Shown: piece after piece, positions 1 through 9,455 of the stretch
How the letters are laid out: every line of letters starts with the position of its first letter
Numbering within the stretch: the first letter of the stretch is position 1
NCBI GenBank assembly: GCA_025964615.1
Contig: JAOPYM010000380.1
Coordinates: 1-34,197, forward strand
Source of the DNA: Actinomycetes bacterium
GTDB lineage: Bacteria > Actinomycetota > Actinomycetes > Streptosporangiales > Streptosporangiaceae
Direction of reading: 5' to 3'
DNA: 34,197 nt
Program-made: the position numbers and the translations under genes
The notes under the pieces: generated by a model
Told to the model about the DNA's origin: nothing
The model's input: only the letters and a program-made list of their open reading frames with translations
The model's database searches: none

Positions 1-1143
<1,143 letters not shown>

Positions 1144-1145
1144 GA

Positions 1146-2891
1146 TCACTCTCCGTTTTCCCAGACGGGCGCCAGGTCGCGCGCGAACTTGATGTCGTCG
1201 TTGCTGGTTCCTGCCGCGACCATTGGCCACACCATCGCATCCTTGTGCACGACGAAGTCGATCACGACCGGCGCGTCGTTGATCTCCATCGCCTTGGCGA
1301 TGGTGGCATCGACGTCCTCCGCCTTCTCGCAGCGCAGGCCCACACAACCGTAGGCGTCCGCGAGCTTCACGAAGTCGGGAATCCGGCGGCTGGTCTGCAG
1401 GTCGGTGTTGGAGTAGCGCTGGTTGTAGAAGAGCGTCTGCCACTGCCTGACCATGCCGAGGTTACCGTTGTTGATGATGGCGACCTTGATCGGGATGTTC
1501 TCGATGGCGCAGGTGGCCAGTTCCTGGTTGGTCATCTGAAAGCAGCCGTCGCCGTCGATGGCCCAGACCACCGACTCGGGGCTGCCGACCTTGACGCCCA
1601 TCGCGGCGGGGATGGCGAAGCCCATCGTGCCGGCGCCGCCGGAGTTCACGAAGGCCCCCGGACGGTCGTAGCCGATGTGCTGGGCGGCCCACATCTGGTG
1701 CTGCCCGACGCCCGCCACGTAGTACGCCTCGGGTCCGGCGATCTTGCCGATCCGCTCGATGACGTACTGGGGGGACAGTTCGCCGTTCTCCGGAAGGTCG
1801 TACCCCAGCGGGTAGGTCTCCTTCCAGTAGTTCAGCTGCTGCCACCACTCGGCGTAGTCACCCCGGCGGCCGGCGGCCTGCTCGGCCTGGATCGCGACAA
1901 TCATGTCAGCGAGTACCTCACGGGCATCGCCGACGATCGGCACGTCCGCGTGCCGGTTCTTGGAGATCTCCGCCGGGTCGATGTCGGCGTGCACGACCGC
2001 CGCGTCCGGGGCGAAGCTGTCCAGCTTGCCGGTCACCCGGTCATCGAACCTGGCCCCCAGCACGACGAGCAGGTCCGACTTCTGCAGGGCCCCGACAGCT
2101 CCGACGGTGCCATGCATGCCGGGCATGCCCATGTGCTGCGGGTGGCTGTCGGGGAAAGCGCCCTTGGCCATCAGGGTGGTGACGACCGGTGCCCCGGTCA
2201 GCTCGGCGAGGACCTTCAGCTCCGCGGAGGCCTGCGCCTTGAGCACCCCGCCGCCGACGTACAGCACCGGGCGCTTGGCCTCGGTGATCAGCCTGGCCGC
2301 CTCGCGAACCTGCTTGGAGTGCGGGCGGGTGACCGGGCGGTACCCGGGCAGCGCCATCGGCACCGGCCAGGCGAAGTCGAACGTCGCCTGCAGGGTGTCC
2401 TTGGCGATGTCGACCAGGACCGGCCCCCGCCGGCCCGTCCCGGCGATGTGGAAGGCCTCGACGATGGTACGGCCGATGTCGGCGGGGTCGGTGACCAGGA
2501 AGTTGTGCTTGGTGATCGGCATGGTGATGCCGACGATGTCCGCCTCCTGGAAGGCGTCCGTGCCGATCGAGGCGCTCGCCACCTGACCGGTGATGGCCAC
2601 GATCGGGACGGAGTCCATGTAGGCGTCCGCGATGGGGGTGACCAGGTTGGTCGCGCCCGGGCCGCTGGTCGCGATGCAGACCCCGACCCTGCCGGTCGCC
2701 TGGGCGTAGCCCTGCGCGGCGTGCCCGGCCCCCTGCTCGTGCCGTACAAGGATGTGGCGGATCTGCTCGGAATCGAAGAGCGGGTCGTACGCCGGGAGGA
2801 TCGCCCCCCCGGGTATCCCGAAGATGGTGTCGACGCCGACGAGTTCCAAGGCGCGCACCAGCGCCTGGGCTCCGGTCATCTGCTCGGTCAT
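1146..2891 (-). CDS. ilvB: Acetolactate synthase large (catalytic) subunit
   Basis: This 581-aa thiamine diphosphate enzyme condenses two pyruvates, or pyruvate with 2-oxobutyrate, in the first common step of branched-chain amino acid synthesis. Visible signs are [14 protein letters not shown] near residues 25-38, the catalytic glutamate in [10 protein letters not shown] (E52), and the ThDP/Mg motif starting GDG at 447-449 and ending NN at 474-475. Length is typical. The ATG start has AAGGAA 8 nt upstream; a second ATG at codon 5 is possible but less well placed. It is first in the ilvBNC operon and sits downstream of a leader-peptide attenuator, so transcription into it should depend on the charging of Ile, Leu and Val tRNAs. 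Confidence 0.97.
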   Translation of the reverse strand: MTEQMTGAQALVRALELVGVDTIFGIPGGAILPAYDPLFDSEQIRHILVRHEQGAGHAAQGYAQATGRVGVCIATSGPGATNLVTPIADAYMDSVPIVAITGQVASASIGTDAFQEADIVGITMPITKHNFLVTDPADIGRTIVEAFHIAGTGRRGPVLVDIAKDTLQATFDFAWPVPMALPGYRPVTRPHSKQVREAARLITEAKRPVLYVGGGVLKAQASAELKVLAELTGAPVVTTLMAKGAFPDSHPQHMGMPGMHGTVGAVGALQKSDLLVVLGARFDDRVTGKLDSFAPDAAVVHADIDPAEISKNRHADVPIVGDAREVLADMIVAIQAEQAAGRRGDYAEWWQQLNYWKETYPLGYDLPENGELSPQYVIERIGKIAGPEAYYVAGVGQHQMWAAQHIGYDRPGAFVNSGGAGTMGFAIPAAMGVKVGSPESVVWAIDGDGCFQMTNQELATCAIENIPIKVAIINNGNLGMVRQWQTLFYNQRYSNTDLQTSRRIPDFVKLADAYGCVGLRCEKAEDVDATIAKAMEINDAPVVIDFVVHKDAMVWPMVAAGTSNDDIKFARDLAPVWENGE

Positions 2892-2927
2892 CTGTTTCGT
2901 TCCTTGCTCCGAGGGAGGGCGGCCAAC

Positions 2928-2962
2928 AAAAAACCCCTCACCGCCTGGTGGCGATCGAGGGG
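2928..2962 (-). terminator. Intrinsic terminator of the ilvB attenuator
   Basis: Read on the minus strand, CCCCTC pairs with GAGGGG, enclosing an inner 4-bp stem (CGCC/GGCG) with a 4-nt loop, followed directly by six T residues (2933-2928). It lies between the leader peptide and the ilvB ribosome site. Confidence 0.88.
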
Positions 2963-2983
2963 CGCGCGCGAACCTGCACTCAG

Positions 2984-3034
2984 TCAGGCTGCGCGCCTGC
3001 CGAGTACTACGAGGATTGCGGGGTTCTGCTGCAC
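2984..3034 (-). CDS. ilvB leader peptide, 16 aa, with ILVVL control codons
   Basis: This small reading frame starts at GTG, preceded at about 4-5 nt by AAGGTGGA, and ends in TGA. Its product is M(V)[15 protein letters not shown], with consecutive Ile, Leu, Val, Val and Leu codons (ATC CTC GTA GTA CTC). GTA is a rare Val codon in such GC-rich DNA, and two in a row strengthens the case for a control codon run. The frame stays open further upstream to an ATG at 3096, giving a longer 36-37 aa version, but the GTG has the better ribosome site. It is too short for automatic ORF calling. Confidence 0.85.
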   Translation of the reverse strand: MQQNPAILVVLGRRAA

Positions 3035-3125
3035 GAGTCCACCTTGGCCGACTTCCAGCGCCCGGTCAAATCCATGTTGCGAATGTCTCACCATGTGGAT
3101 GGCTTCCACACGCCCAGGCTCCAGG

Positions 3126-5843
3126 TTATCCCGCGGACACCGCGGACCCCCGCACGGGGACCGAAGCCGGGGCCAGCGCGGCGATCCGTTCCGCCGGCAT
3201 GGGGCGGGCCACCAGGAAGCCCTGGCCCCGCGGGCAGCCCATCTCGCGCAGCAGGTCCAGCTGCTCGGGCCGCTCGATACCCTCGGCGACCACCGCCAGG
3301 CCCAGATCGTGGCCGAGCCGCACGATCGTCCGGGTGAGCAGCGTGAGCGTCTCGTCCGAGCCCAGACCCGCCACGAACGAAGGGTCGATCTTGATCACGT
3401 CGACGGGCAGTTGGCCGAGATAGGCCATCGAGGCGTACCCGGTGCCGAAGTCGTCGATGGCGAGCCGTACGCCCAGATCACGCAGGGCCGACAGGCGCTC
3501 CACGTTCTGGTCGTCCTCGACGAGGACCTCCTCCTTCACCTCCAGGGTGAGGGCGTGCGGCGGCAGCCCGGTCTCCTCGAGGATCGAGGCCACCGAATCC
3601 ACGAACCGGGGGGCGGCGATCTGCCGGGCGGTGAAGTTCACCGAAAGGCCGATCTCCCAGGACTGCGCCCGCCAGCCGGACACCTCCCGGCAGGCCTCAC
3701 GCAGCACCCAGTTGCCCAGCGGGATCATCAGGCCGGACTCCTCGGCTGGTCCGATGAACTCCTCCGGCGGTACGAACTCGCCGTCCCGGCGCCAGCGCAC
3801 CAGCGCCTCGACCCCGGTGATCCGCTTCGTGGACAGCTCCACGACCGGCTGGAACTCCACCGAGAACTGCTCCTCGGCGAGCGCCCGCTGCAGGTCCCCG
3901 CCCAGCTCCAGGCGGCGTACGACGTCGGCATGCATGTGCGCGGCGAACAACTCGACGCGCCCGCCGGCCAGTTCCTTGGCCCGGGCCATGGCCAGATCTC
4001 CGTTACGGATCAGGTCGCCGGACGCGAGCCCGTCCTCGGCGAAGGCGATGCCCACACTGGCGGTCAGCGCGATGCCCCGGTTCCCCACGCGGTAGGGCTC
4101 CTCGGACAGGTCCCGCAGGAGCCGCTCGGCCAGGTCCACCACGGCCTGGCCCTCAGCCGGGTTCTCCACCAGTACGGCGAACTCGTCACCGCCCCAGCGG
4201 GCCACGGTGTCCTCGGCCTGGACCGCGCCGCGCAGCCGCCGGGCGGCCTGGGCCAGCACCTGGTCACCGGCGGCGTGCCCGGCCGAGTCGTTGACGGCGG
4301 TGAACCCGTCCAGGTCGACGAAGACGACGGCGACCCTGGCGGGCTCCTGCCTGGCGAGGACCTCTCTGGTGCGCTCCTCGAAGTACGCCCGGTTCGGCAG
4401 GCCGGTCAGGCCGTCGTGAAAGGTCAGGTGGGTGACCTGACGCTGCAGGGCGGCCTGCTCGCTGAGGTCGCGGGTGGTGACGAGCAGCCTGCCGCCGGAC
4501 TCGTCGCTGGAGCGCGCGTACCGGGAGATGGTCGACTCGGTGGGCAGCCAGGTGCCGTCCGCGGCCCGTACCCGGTAGGCCAGCTTCAGCGCCTTCGCCA
4601 TCGGCTGTTCGGGCTCGGTGTCCGCATCGGTCCCGTCTGGCAGGCCCTCCGGGAACCCCTCCACGAACTCGGCGAAGAGCTCTTCGACGCGGGGCAGGTC
4701 CTCGGGATGGATGATCTCCTGCAGGGGCCGCCCGAGCAGTTCGCCCGGCTCGTACCTGAAGGTCTGCTGAGCGCCGACGCTCACGTACTGGACGTTGCCT
4801 TCGAGGTCGCAGATCAGCACGACCCCGTTGACGCTCTCGGCGAGCGCCCGGAAGTGCTCCTCGCTGGCGCCGACGGCCCGCCGCAGTCCCTCGTTCTCGT
4901 GCAGCAGCCCGGCAAGGCGGGCCAGCAGCACCAGCGTCGCGGAGCCCGCGACGATGGATACCACCGGTTCCAGGCCGTGCGCGCCGGTGAGCGAGTGCCC
5001 GGCCACGAAGAGGGCGGCGGCGCCCGCCGCCGCGGCCGGGGTGATGCCGGGGCCGATCATGGTGCCGTGCGGCTCGCCGGTGTCGTCTGCGGGCGGCCCG
5101 CTCTCCACCCACGGTGCCGCCCCGAGCAGCAGCAGACCTGCGAAGCGCGCCACGTCACCGGCATTGCCCGGTACCGCGCCGCCGCGCAGCCGGACGGCCG
5201 TGGCGATCACGTCGGCTGTGGCGATCGCCACCAGCGCGCCGTACGCCATCAGCGCGGACCTGCGGTGCCCGGGACGGCTGCCGAGCACGAACGGGAGTAC
5301 GGCGCAGACCAGCACGGCGTCGACGAGCGGGTAGATCAGCTCGACCAGGAACTCGCCCGGGGACTCCCCGGACAGCTGGTAGAGCTGCCCGAACAGCGCC
5401 ACCCAGCCGAGTACGAACAGCGCGGCGGCGCACACGTAGGTGTCGGCCGCATACCGCACCCAGGTACGCGTGTTCCGGTCGAGCCGTACCGGCACGATGA
5501 ACCCGATCGCGAGCGCGATCACCGCCACCAGGTTGAACAGGTCACCGAGGGAGAGGGAGACGACGGCCCTGCTCAGCACGATCCGGGAGACCGCGTTGAT
5601 GGTGGCCCCGACGCTCCAGCAGGTCGCGGCGACCGCGAACCAGCGCCATGCCTCGCGGCTGACCTTGTCACGAGCGCGCTGCGAGGCGTAGAAGAGGGAG
5701 CCCGCGACTCCGGCGACGGCGACCACAGGTGCCCAGGCGGCCGCCGTACTTCCGCCGCCGAAGATCGCACCGGCCGCGTAGAGCAGGCCGAGCACGACGG
5801 CGGCACCGAACGGCAGTAGCCGGCGGAGCCTGACGTCCTTCAC
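3126..5843 (-). CDS. Membrane PAS-GGDEF-EAL cyclic-di-GMP protein
   Basis: This 905-aa protein probably makes and/or degrades c-di-GMP. About ten hydrophobic segments fill residues 8-315, then a PAS domain (about 326-395, with a C-terminal PAC-like extension to 460), a GGDEF domain (about 470-630) and an EAL domain (about 645-890). The GGDEF signature is intact (RWGGDEF, 549-555). EAL signatures E679-A-L, DDFGTGY (797-803), KID (818-820) and AEG.E are present, so both activities are possible; the usual LEITE block reads LEVKE. The start is taken as a GTG preceded by AAGGGGGG; an upstream in-frame start would add 28 Arg/Pro-rich residues with no ribosome site. The layout resembles dual-domain proteins such as Streptomyces RmdA/RmdB (family knowledge). 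It stands alone between the ilv leader and a hydroxyacid dehydrogenase. Confidence 0.92.
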   Translation of the reverse strand: MKDVRLRRLLPFGAAVVLGLLYAAGAIFGGGSTAAAWAPVVAVAGVAGSLFYASQRARDKVSREAWRWFAVAATCWSVGATINAVSRIVLSRAVVSLSLGDLFNLVAVIALAIGFIVPVRLDRNTRTWVRYAADTYVCAAALFVLGWVALFGQLYQLSGESPGEFLVELIYPLVDAVLVCAVLPFVLGSRPGHRRSALMAYGALVAIATADVIATAVRLRGGAVPGNAGDVARFAGLLLLGAAPWVESGPPADDTGEPHGTMIGPGITPAAAAGAAALFVAGHSLTGAHGLEPVVSIVAGSATLVLLARLAGLLHENEGLRRAVGASEEHFRALAESVNGVVLICDLEGNVQYVSVGAQQTFRYEPGELLGRPLQEIIHPEDLPRVEELFAEFVEGFPEGLPDGTDADTEPEQPMAKALKLAYRVRAADGTWLPTESTISRYARSSDESGGRLLVTTRDLSEQAALQRQVTHLTFHDGLTGLPNRAYFEERTREVLARQEPARVAVVFVDLDGFTAVNDSAGHAAGDQVLAQAARRLRGAVQAEDTVARWGGDEFAVLVENPAEGQAVVDLAERLLRDLSEEPYRVGNRGIALTASVGIAFAEDGLASGDLIRNGDLAMARAKELAGGRVELFAAHMHADVVRRLELGGDLQRALAEEQFSVEFQPVVELSTKRITGVEALVRWRRDGEFVPPEEFIGPAEESGLMIPLGNWVLREACREVSGWRAQSWEIGLSVNFTARQIAAPRFVDSVASILEETGLPPHALTLEVKEEVLVEDDQNVERLSALRDLGVRLAIDDFGTGYASMAYLGQLPVDVIKIDPSFVAGLGSDETLTLLTRTIVRLGHDLGLAVVAEGIERPEQLDLLREMGCPRGQGFLVARPMPAERIAALAPASVPVRGSAVSAG

Positions 5844-6109
5844 TTGCCCCCCTTCGGGGTGGCACGCAGGGCGACATGCCCGCACCCCGTTACGGGGTCG
5901 GGCAGGCGCCGGTCGGCGCAAACGCATCGGCAGAGCCGGTCGGATGTCAGCAAGGTCGTTTCAGCAGGCGGGGCGATGATCCGCAGATGCGGATCACGGG
6001 CGGGTTCGTGTTGCTCAATGTACGTTCTGTAGGTCACGGAGCGATTGAGGGTGTGCGTCCCCTCGGCGACAACCGAACACTACGTGTAGTCGCGCCGGGC
6101 TGATCGCTT
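5844..6109 (-). promoter_or_regulatory. 266-bp upstream region of the GGDEF-EAL gene with two palindromes
   Basis: No gene is supported here. Two perfect inverted repeats stand out. At 5977-5996 TGATCCGCA and TGCGGATCA are separated by GA, an operator-like 9+2+9 palindrome. At 5884-5898 ACCCCGT and ACGGGGT flank one base. Immediately before the GTG start, CCCC-GAA-GGGG can fold over the ribosome site. I cannot assign a clear -35/-10 pair. Confidence 0.45.
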
Positions 6110-7018
6110 TTAGTAGGAACCTGAGATGACGTTGACCAGTGGCTCACCGGAGATGTACCTGGCGACCTGCGCCCTGACCAGCCGGGCGACGCGCCGGGTG
6201 GAAGCGGGTGTGGAACCGGCGACATGCGGGGTGATGAACACCCCGGGCGCCCGCCAGAGCGGATGGTCCGGCGGCAGCGGTTCCGGGTCCGTGACGTCCA
6301 GCACCGCCCGCAACCTGCCCTTGCCGGTCTCGGCCAGGAGCGCGCCGGTGTCGACGACGGTGCCCCGGGCCGCATTGACCAGGAGCGCCCCGTCCTTCAT
6401 CCGGGCCAGGAAGTCCCGGTCCACCAGGCCCTTGGTCTCCTGGGTCGATGGGACGAGGAGTACGACGATGTCGGCGTCCGGGAGCAGGTCGGGGAGTTCG
6501 GCGATGCCGTGCACGCCCGGCCTGGCCGTTCTGGCGGCCCTGGTGATCTCCACCTCGAACGGCTCAAGGCGGCGTTCCAGAGCGTGCCCGATGGAGCCCG
6601 CCCCCACGATCAGGATGCGGGAGTCGGCCAGCGTCCCGGTCTGGTGGTAGGCCCAGCGGCCGTCCCGCTGGGCGGCGGCGAACTCGGGGAAGTCGCGCTG
6701 GGACGCGATGATCGCGCCGACGCACCACTCGGCGGTGCCCGCGTCGTGCGCGCCCTTCGCGTTGCACAGCACCGCCCCCGGCGGCACGAAGGGGCGTACA
6801 TGGTCGACCCCGGCGCTCTGCAGTTGTACGACTCGCAGGGCCGGCATCCGGGACATGATCTTCAGGCTCTCCCGGGCCGGCAGCAGCCCAGGGACGTAGA
6901 AGTCGACCGTCTCCGGCGGGCCCGGCGGCTCCCCCGTCCCGTCGTACAGCGCGACCGTCACGCCGAGCCCATCGAGCTCCACCACGATCTCCGGCCGCGC
7001 CACCCACACCGTCGTCAT
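6110..7018 (-). CDS. D-isomer-specific 2-hydroxyacid dehydrogenase
   Basis: This 302-aa NAD(P)-dependent oxidoreductase belongs to the family of formate, glycerate, lactate and phosphoglycerate dehydrogenases. The nucleotide motif GAGSIG is at 139-144. The catalytic Arg is in NAARGTVVD (R218), the Glu in DVTDPEPLP (E246) and the His in ITPHVAG (H265), so the catalytic set is complete. It lacks the long C-terminal ACT region of biosynthetic SerA and is much shorter, so it is not the serA expected downstream of ilvC. The substrate cannot be read from sequence. The ATG start is 34 nt downstream of the DUF4253-type gene on the same strand, so the two may be co-transcribed. Confidence 0.9.
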   Translation of the reverse strand: MTTVWVARPEIVVELDGLGVTVALYDGTGEPPGPPETVDFYVPGLLPARESLKIMSRMPALRVVQLQSAGVDHVRPFVPPGAVLCNAKGAHDAGTAEWCVGAIIASQRDFPEFAAAQRDGRWAYHQTGTLADSRILIVGAGSIGHALERRLEPFEVEITRAARTARPGVHGIAELPDLLPDADIVVLLVPSTQETKGLVDRDFLARMKDGALLVNAARGTVVDTGALLAETGKGRLRAVLDVTDPEPLPPDHPLWRAPGVFITPHVAGSTPASTRRVARLVRAQVARYISGEPLVNVISGSY

Positions 7019-7052
7019 GCCACCAGCCCAATCCCGGCCACAGCCCCGCAGG

Positions 7053-7844
7053 TCAATCCCACCAGAAGGACCAGTGGTCGGCGTCGACGAGGTCGGCTGC
7101 GTACTCCTCGAAGCCCGCGCCGCCCTGCCAGATGTTGTCCGGGCAGAAGGCGTAGTGCTCGGCTGTGATGTGCCTGGCCTGCTCGATCGTGACGGGCGGT
7201 GCGGCCACCGACAGGTCCAGGGTATCGAACCCCACCCGTACCACCCGTACCCCGAACCGGTCCTCCCAGGAGCGCACGACCGCCGAGATCTCCTGGGTGA
7301 AGTTCGTGTGGTTCAGGGGCCCGCCCCAGCCCGCGAGGCTTAGCGCGTCCGCGCCGCGCGCGGCCGGCACCAGGCCGAGCAGCACGCCGTCCTTGGCCCA
7401 GAGCTCGGCATGCTCCCTGGCGGCGTCCCCGGGTTCGGCCACCCGCACGCCCGCCCCCGCAAGACCCGGCCAGTCCTCGTAGGGCGGGACATCCTCGTCG
7501 TCCTCGTCGGTGACGTCCGACCAGAACCTGCGCAGCACCCCTTCGGCCGTCAGTGCGTCGATCGCCCCCTCGGCGACCGGACTGAGCTCGCCCACGCGCC
7601 AGGGCCGGTCCGCGTCACTCCGCAGCCCTTCGAGGAGCAGCGGATAGAGCCCCGTCTCCGGATGCGCCACGTAGAGCCGTTCCCACCGCTCCCCGGCATC
7701 CGGCACGATCTCGTCCGACACCCACAGGACCGGCGTGCCCGCCCACATGTCGTCGGCGAAGTCCAGATCCGGAACGATCAGCCGCCCCGCCGGCAGACCA
7801 GCAGGAAGCCCCCCAAACGATGATCCATCCACCATAACCCGCAA
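7053..7844 (-). CDS. DUF4253-like protein of unknown function
   Basis: This acidic, Trp-rich soluble protein of 263 aa has no signal peptide or membrane segment. The C-terminal half has the pattern I associate with DUF4253: a EISAVVRSWEDRFG block, then GFDTLDLSVA, AEHYAFCPDNIWQGG and a terminal WSFWWD. The function of this family is not established. The first start is TTG with GGAAGGGG 8 nt upstream; an ATG three codons later (7835) with GGTAGG 9 nt upstream is equally plausible. It lies just downstream of gatB and a long palindromic repeat, so it probably has a transcript separate from gatCAB. Confidence 0.78.
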   Translation of the reverse strand: MRVMVDGSSFGGLPAGLPAGRLIVPDLDFADDMWAGTPVLWVSDEIVPDAGERWERLYVAHPETGLYPLLLEGLRSDADRPWRVGELSPVAEGAIDALTAEGVLRRFWSDVTDEDDEDVPPYEDWPGLAGAGVRVAEPGDAAREHAELWAKDGVLLGLVPAARGADALSLAGWGGPLNHTNFTQEISAVVRSWEDRFGVRVVRVGFDTLDLSVAAPPVTIEQARHITAEHYAFCPDNIWQGGAGFEEYAADLVDADHWSFWWD

Positions 7845-7858
7845 CCTACCGGCCCCTT

Positions 7859-7936
7859 CCGTTGAGCCGTGGCGTTTCCCGCACCGTTTCGTGTTCCGAT
7901 GCGGGAAACGCCAGCTGCTATTGGGCGACTCAACGG
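7859..7936. repeat. Family A long palindrome, copy 1 (12-nt insertion in right arm)
   Basis: The left arm 7859-7886 (CCGTTGAGCCGTGGCG then TTTCCCGCACCG) is mirrored by 7897-7936. The right arm carries an extra 12 nt which, read on the minus strand, are CCCAATAGCAGC. The loop is about 10 nt. It begins 22 nt past the gatB stop and could act as its transcription end. It is homologous to copies at 18548-18613 and 22932-23007. Confidence 0.9.
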
Positions 7937-7958
7937 AGGTTCCTGTTCGGGGTGCGGG

Positions 7959-9455
7959 TCAGGAGAGCTTTTCGAGGATGAGTTCTCGGGCGCGGGCGGC
8001 GTCGGCCTGGCCCCGGCTGGCCTTCATGACGGCGCCGACGAGGGCTCCCGCGGCGGCGACCTTGCCAGAACGGATCTTGTCGGCGGTGTCGGCATTGTCG
8101 GCGATCACCTGGTCGATGATCGCGGACAGGGCGCCGTCGTCGCTGACGACCTTGAGGCCGCGGGCGGCCACGACCTCGTCCGGGGTGCCCTCACCGGCGA
8201 GCACGCCCTCGAAGACCTGGCGGGCCAGCTTGTCGTTGAGGTCCCCGGAGACGACCAGGGCCTGGATGCGGGCGACCTGCTCCACGGTGATCGGCAGCTC
8301 GGCCAGCTCGACGCCTTGCACGGTGGCGTGCCTGGACAGCTCGTTCATCCACCACTTGCGCGCGGAACCCGCGTCGGCACCGGCCGCGATGGTCTCCTCG
8401 ATCAGGTCGAGGGCGCCGGCGTTGACGACGTCCCTCAGCTCCAGATCGCTGAGCCCCCACTCCCCCTGTACCCGGCTGCGGCGGGCGGCCGGCAGTTCCG
8501 GCAGGCTCGCGCGGATCTCCTCCACCCACTCCCGCGACGGCGCCATCGGGACCAGGTCGGGCTCGGGGAAGTACCGGTAGTCCTGGGCCTCCTCCTTGCT
8601 CCGGCCGCTGGTGGTCGTGCCGGTGGCCTCGCTGAAGTGCCGGGTCTCCTGATGGATCCGGCCGCCCTCATCGAGAATGGCCGCCTGCCGTTCGATCTCC
8701 GACCGTACGGCCCGCTCGACGGAGCGCAGGGAGTTGACGTTCTTGGTCTCGGTCCGGGTGCCCCATTCCTTCGCCCCGCGGGGCATCAGGGACACGTTGA
8801 CGTCGCAGCGCATGGAGCCCTCCTCCATGCGCACATCCGAGACCCCGAGCGCTCGCACCAGCTCGCGCAGCTCTGTGGCGTAGGCCTTAGCGACCTCGGG
8901 CGCGAGCACATCGGTGCCTTCGACCGGCTTGGTGACGATCTCCACCAGCGGGATGCCCGCCCGGTTGTAGTCGACCAGCGAGTAGTCGGCTCCCTGGATA
9001 CGGCCGGTCGCGCCGCCGACGTGCAGCGACTTGCCGGTGTCCTCCTCCATGTGGACGCGCTCGATCTCGATCCGGTACGTGCGTCCCTCGACCTCGACGT
9101 CCAGGTGACCGTTGATGCAGATCGGCTCGTCGTACTGGGAGATCTGGTAGTTCTTCGGCATGTCCGGGTAGAAGTAGTTCTTCCTGGCGAAGCGGCACCA
9201 CTCCACGATCGTGCAGTTCAGCGCCAGGCCGATCTTGATGATGCCCTCGATCGCCGCGCGGTTGGCCACCGGCAGGGAGCCGGGGAAGGCCAGGCAGACC
9301 GGGCACACCTGAGTGTTCGGCTGCGCCCCGAAGGTCGTCGCGCACCCGCAGAACATCTTCGAGGCGGTGCCCAGTTCGATGTGGGTCTCCAGACCCAGTA
9401 CGGGCTCGAACTTCGCCAGCGCCTCGTCGTAGGCCATGACCGTGTCGGTGCTCAC
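7959..9455 (-). CDS. gatB: Asp-tRNA(Asn)/Glu-tRNA(Gln) amidotransferase subunit B
   Basis: GatB (498 aa) binds the misacylated tRNA and phosphorylates Glu- or Asp-tRNA so that ammonia from GatA can be added. The N-terminal signature GLETHIEL is present, with a Cys-rich set (CGCATTFG then CPVCLAFPG) that in the family binds zinc. [18 protein letters not shown] and the C-terminal YqeY-like helical region ending LILEKLS follow. The start is the GTG whose GTGA overlaps the gatA stop by 4 nt; a much longer in-frame reading merely overprints gatA. It is the last gene of gatC-gatA-gatB. Its presence implies that Gln-tRNA and probably Asn-tRNA are made indirectly. Confidence 0.97.
   Translation of the reverse strand: MSTDTVMAYDEALAKFEPVLGLETHIELGTASKMFCGCATTFGAQPNTQVCPVCLAFPGSLPVANRAAIEGIIKIGLALNCTIVEWCRFARKNYFYPDMPKNYQISQYDEPICINGHLDVEVEGRTYRIEIERVHMEEDTGKSLHVGGATGRIQGADYSLVDYNRAGIPLVEIVTKPVEGTDVLAPEVAKAYATELRELVRALGVSDVRMEEGSMRCDVNVSLMPRGAKEWGTRTETKNVNSLRSVERAVRSEIERQAAILDEGGRIHQETRHFSEATGTTTSGRSKEEAQDYRYFPEPDLVPMAPSREWVEEIRASLPELPAARRSRVQGEWGLSDLELRDVVNAGALDLIEETIAAGADAGSARKWWMNELSRHATVQGVELAELPITVEQVARIQALVVSGDLNDKLARQVFEGVLAGEGTPDEVVAARGLKVVSDDGALSAIIDQVIADNADTADKIRSGKVAAAGALVGAVMKASRGQADAARARELILEKLS

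Larger units (their letters stand above)
2928..3034 (-). promoter_or_regulatory. ilvB ribosome-mediated attenuator region
   Basis: Between the GGDEF-EAL gene and ilvB the minus strand carries a short reading frame rich in Ile/Leu/Val codons, then two competing pairings. GGCGCGC (2997-2991) can pair with GCGCGCC (2967-2961). That 3' arm uses the first two C residues of the terminator stem (2962-2934), so the structures exclude each other at the base. The expected logic, known for actinobacterial ilv and leu leaders, is that ribosome stalling on the leader codons favours the antiterminator. The sequence elements are seen directly; the switching is inferred. Confidence 0.85.

Noticed and set aside
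3094-3110. TGTGGA-TGGCT-TCCACA inverted repeat upstream of the ilv leader as an operator
   Set aside because: A 6-bp arm with a 5-nt gap is weak, and I could not locate a promoter to relate it to.
1245-5819. A 1524-codon open frame on the plus strand across ilvB and the GGDEF-EAL gene
   Set aside because: It is antisense to clear genes, is low-complexity Arg/Gly/His/Asp-rich and starts without a ribosome site. Long antisense frames are expected from the third-position GC bias.
6110-7018. Possible serA (3-phosphoglycerate dehydrogenase)
   Set aside because: It lacks the C-terminal ACT/ASB regions and is about 300 rather than about 530 residues; serA more likely lies beyond ilvC, outside the window.
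7859-7936. Family A palindrome as a classical intrinsic terminator of gatB
   Set aside because: No U-run follows the stem and another copy lies in a divergent promoter region, so I list it as a repeat with only possible terminator activity.
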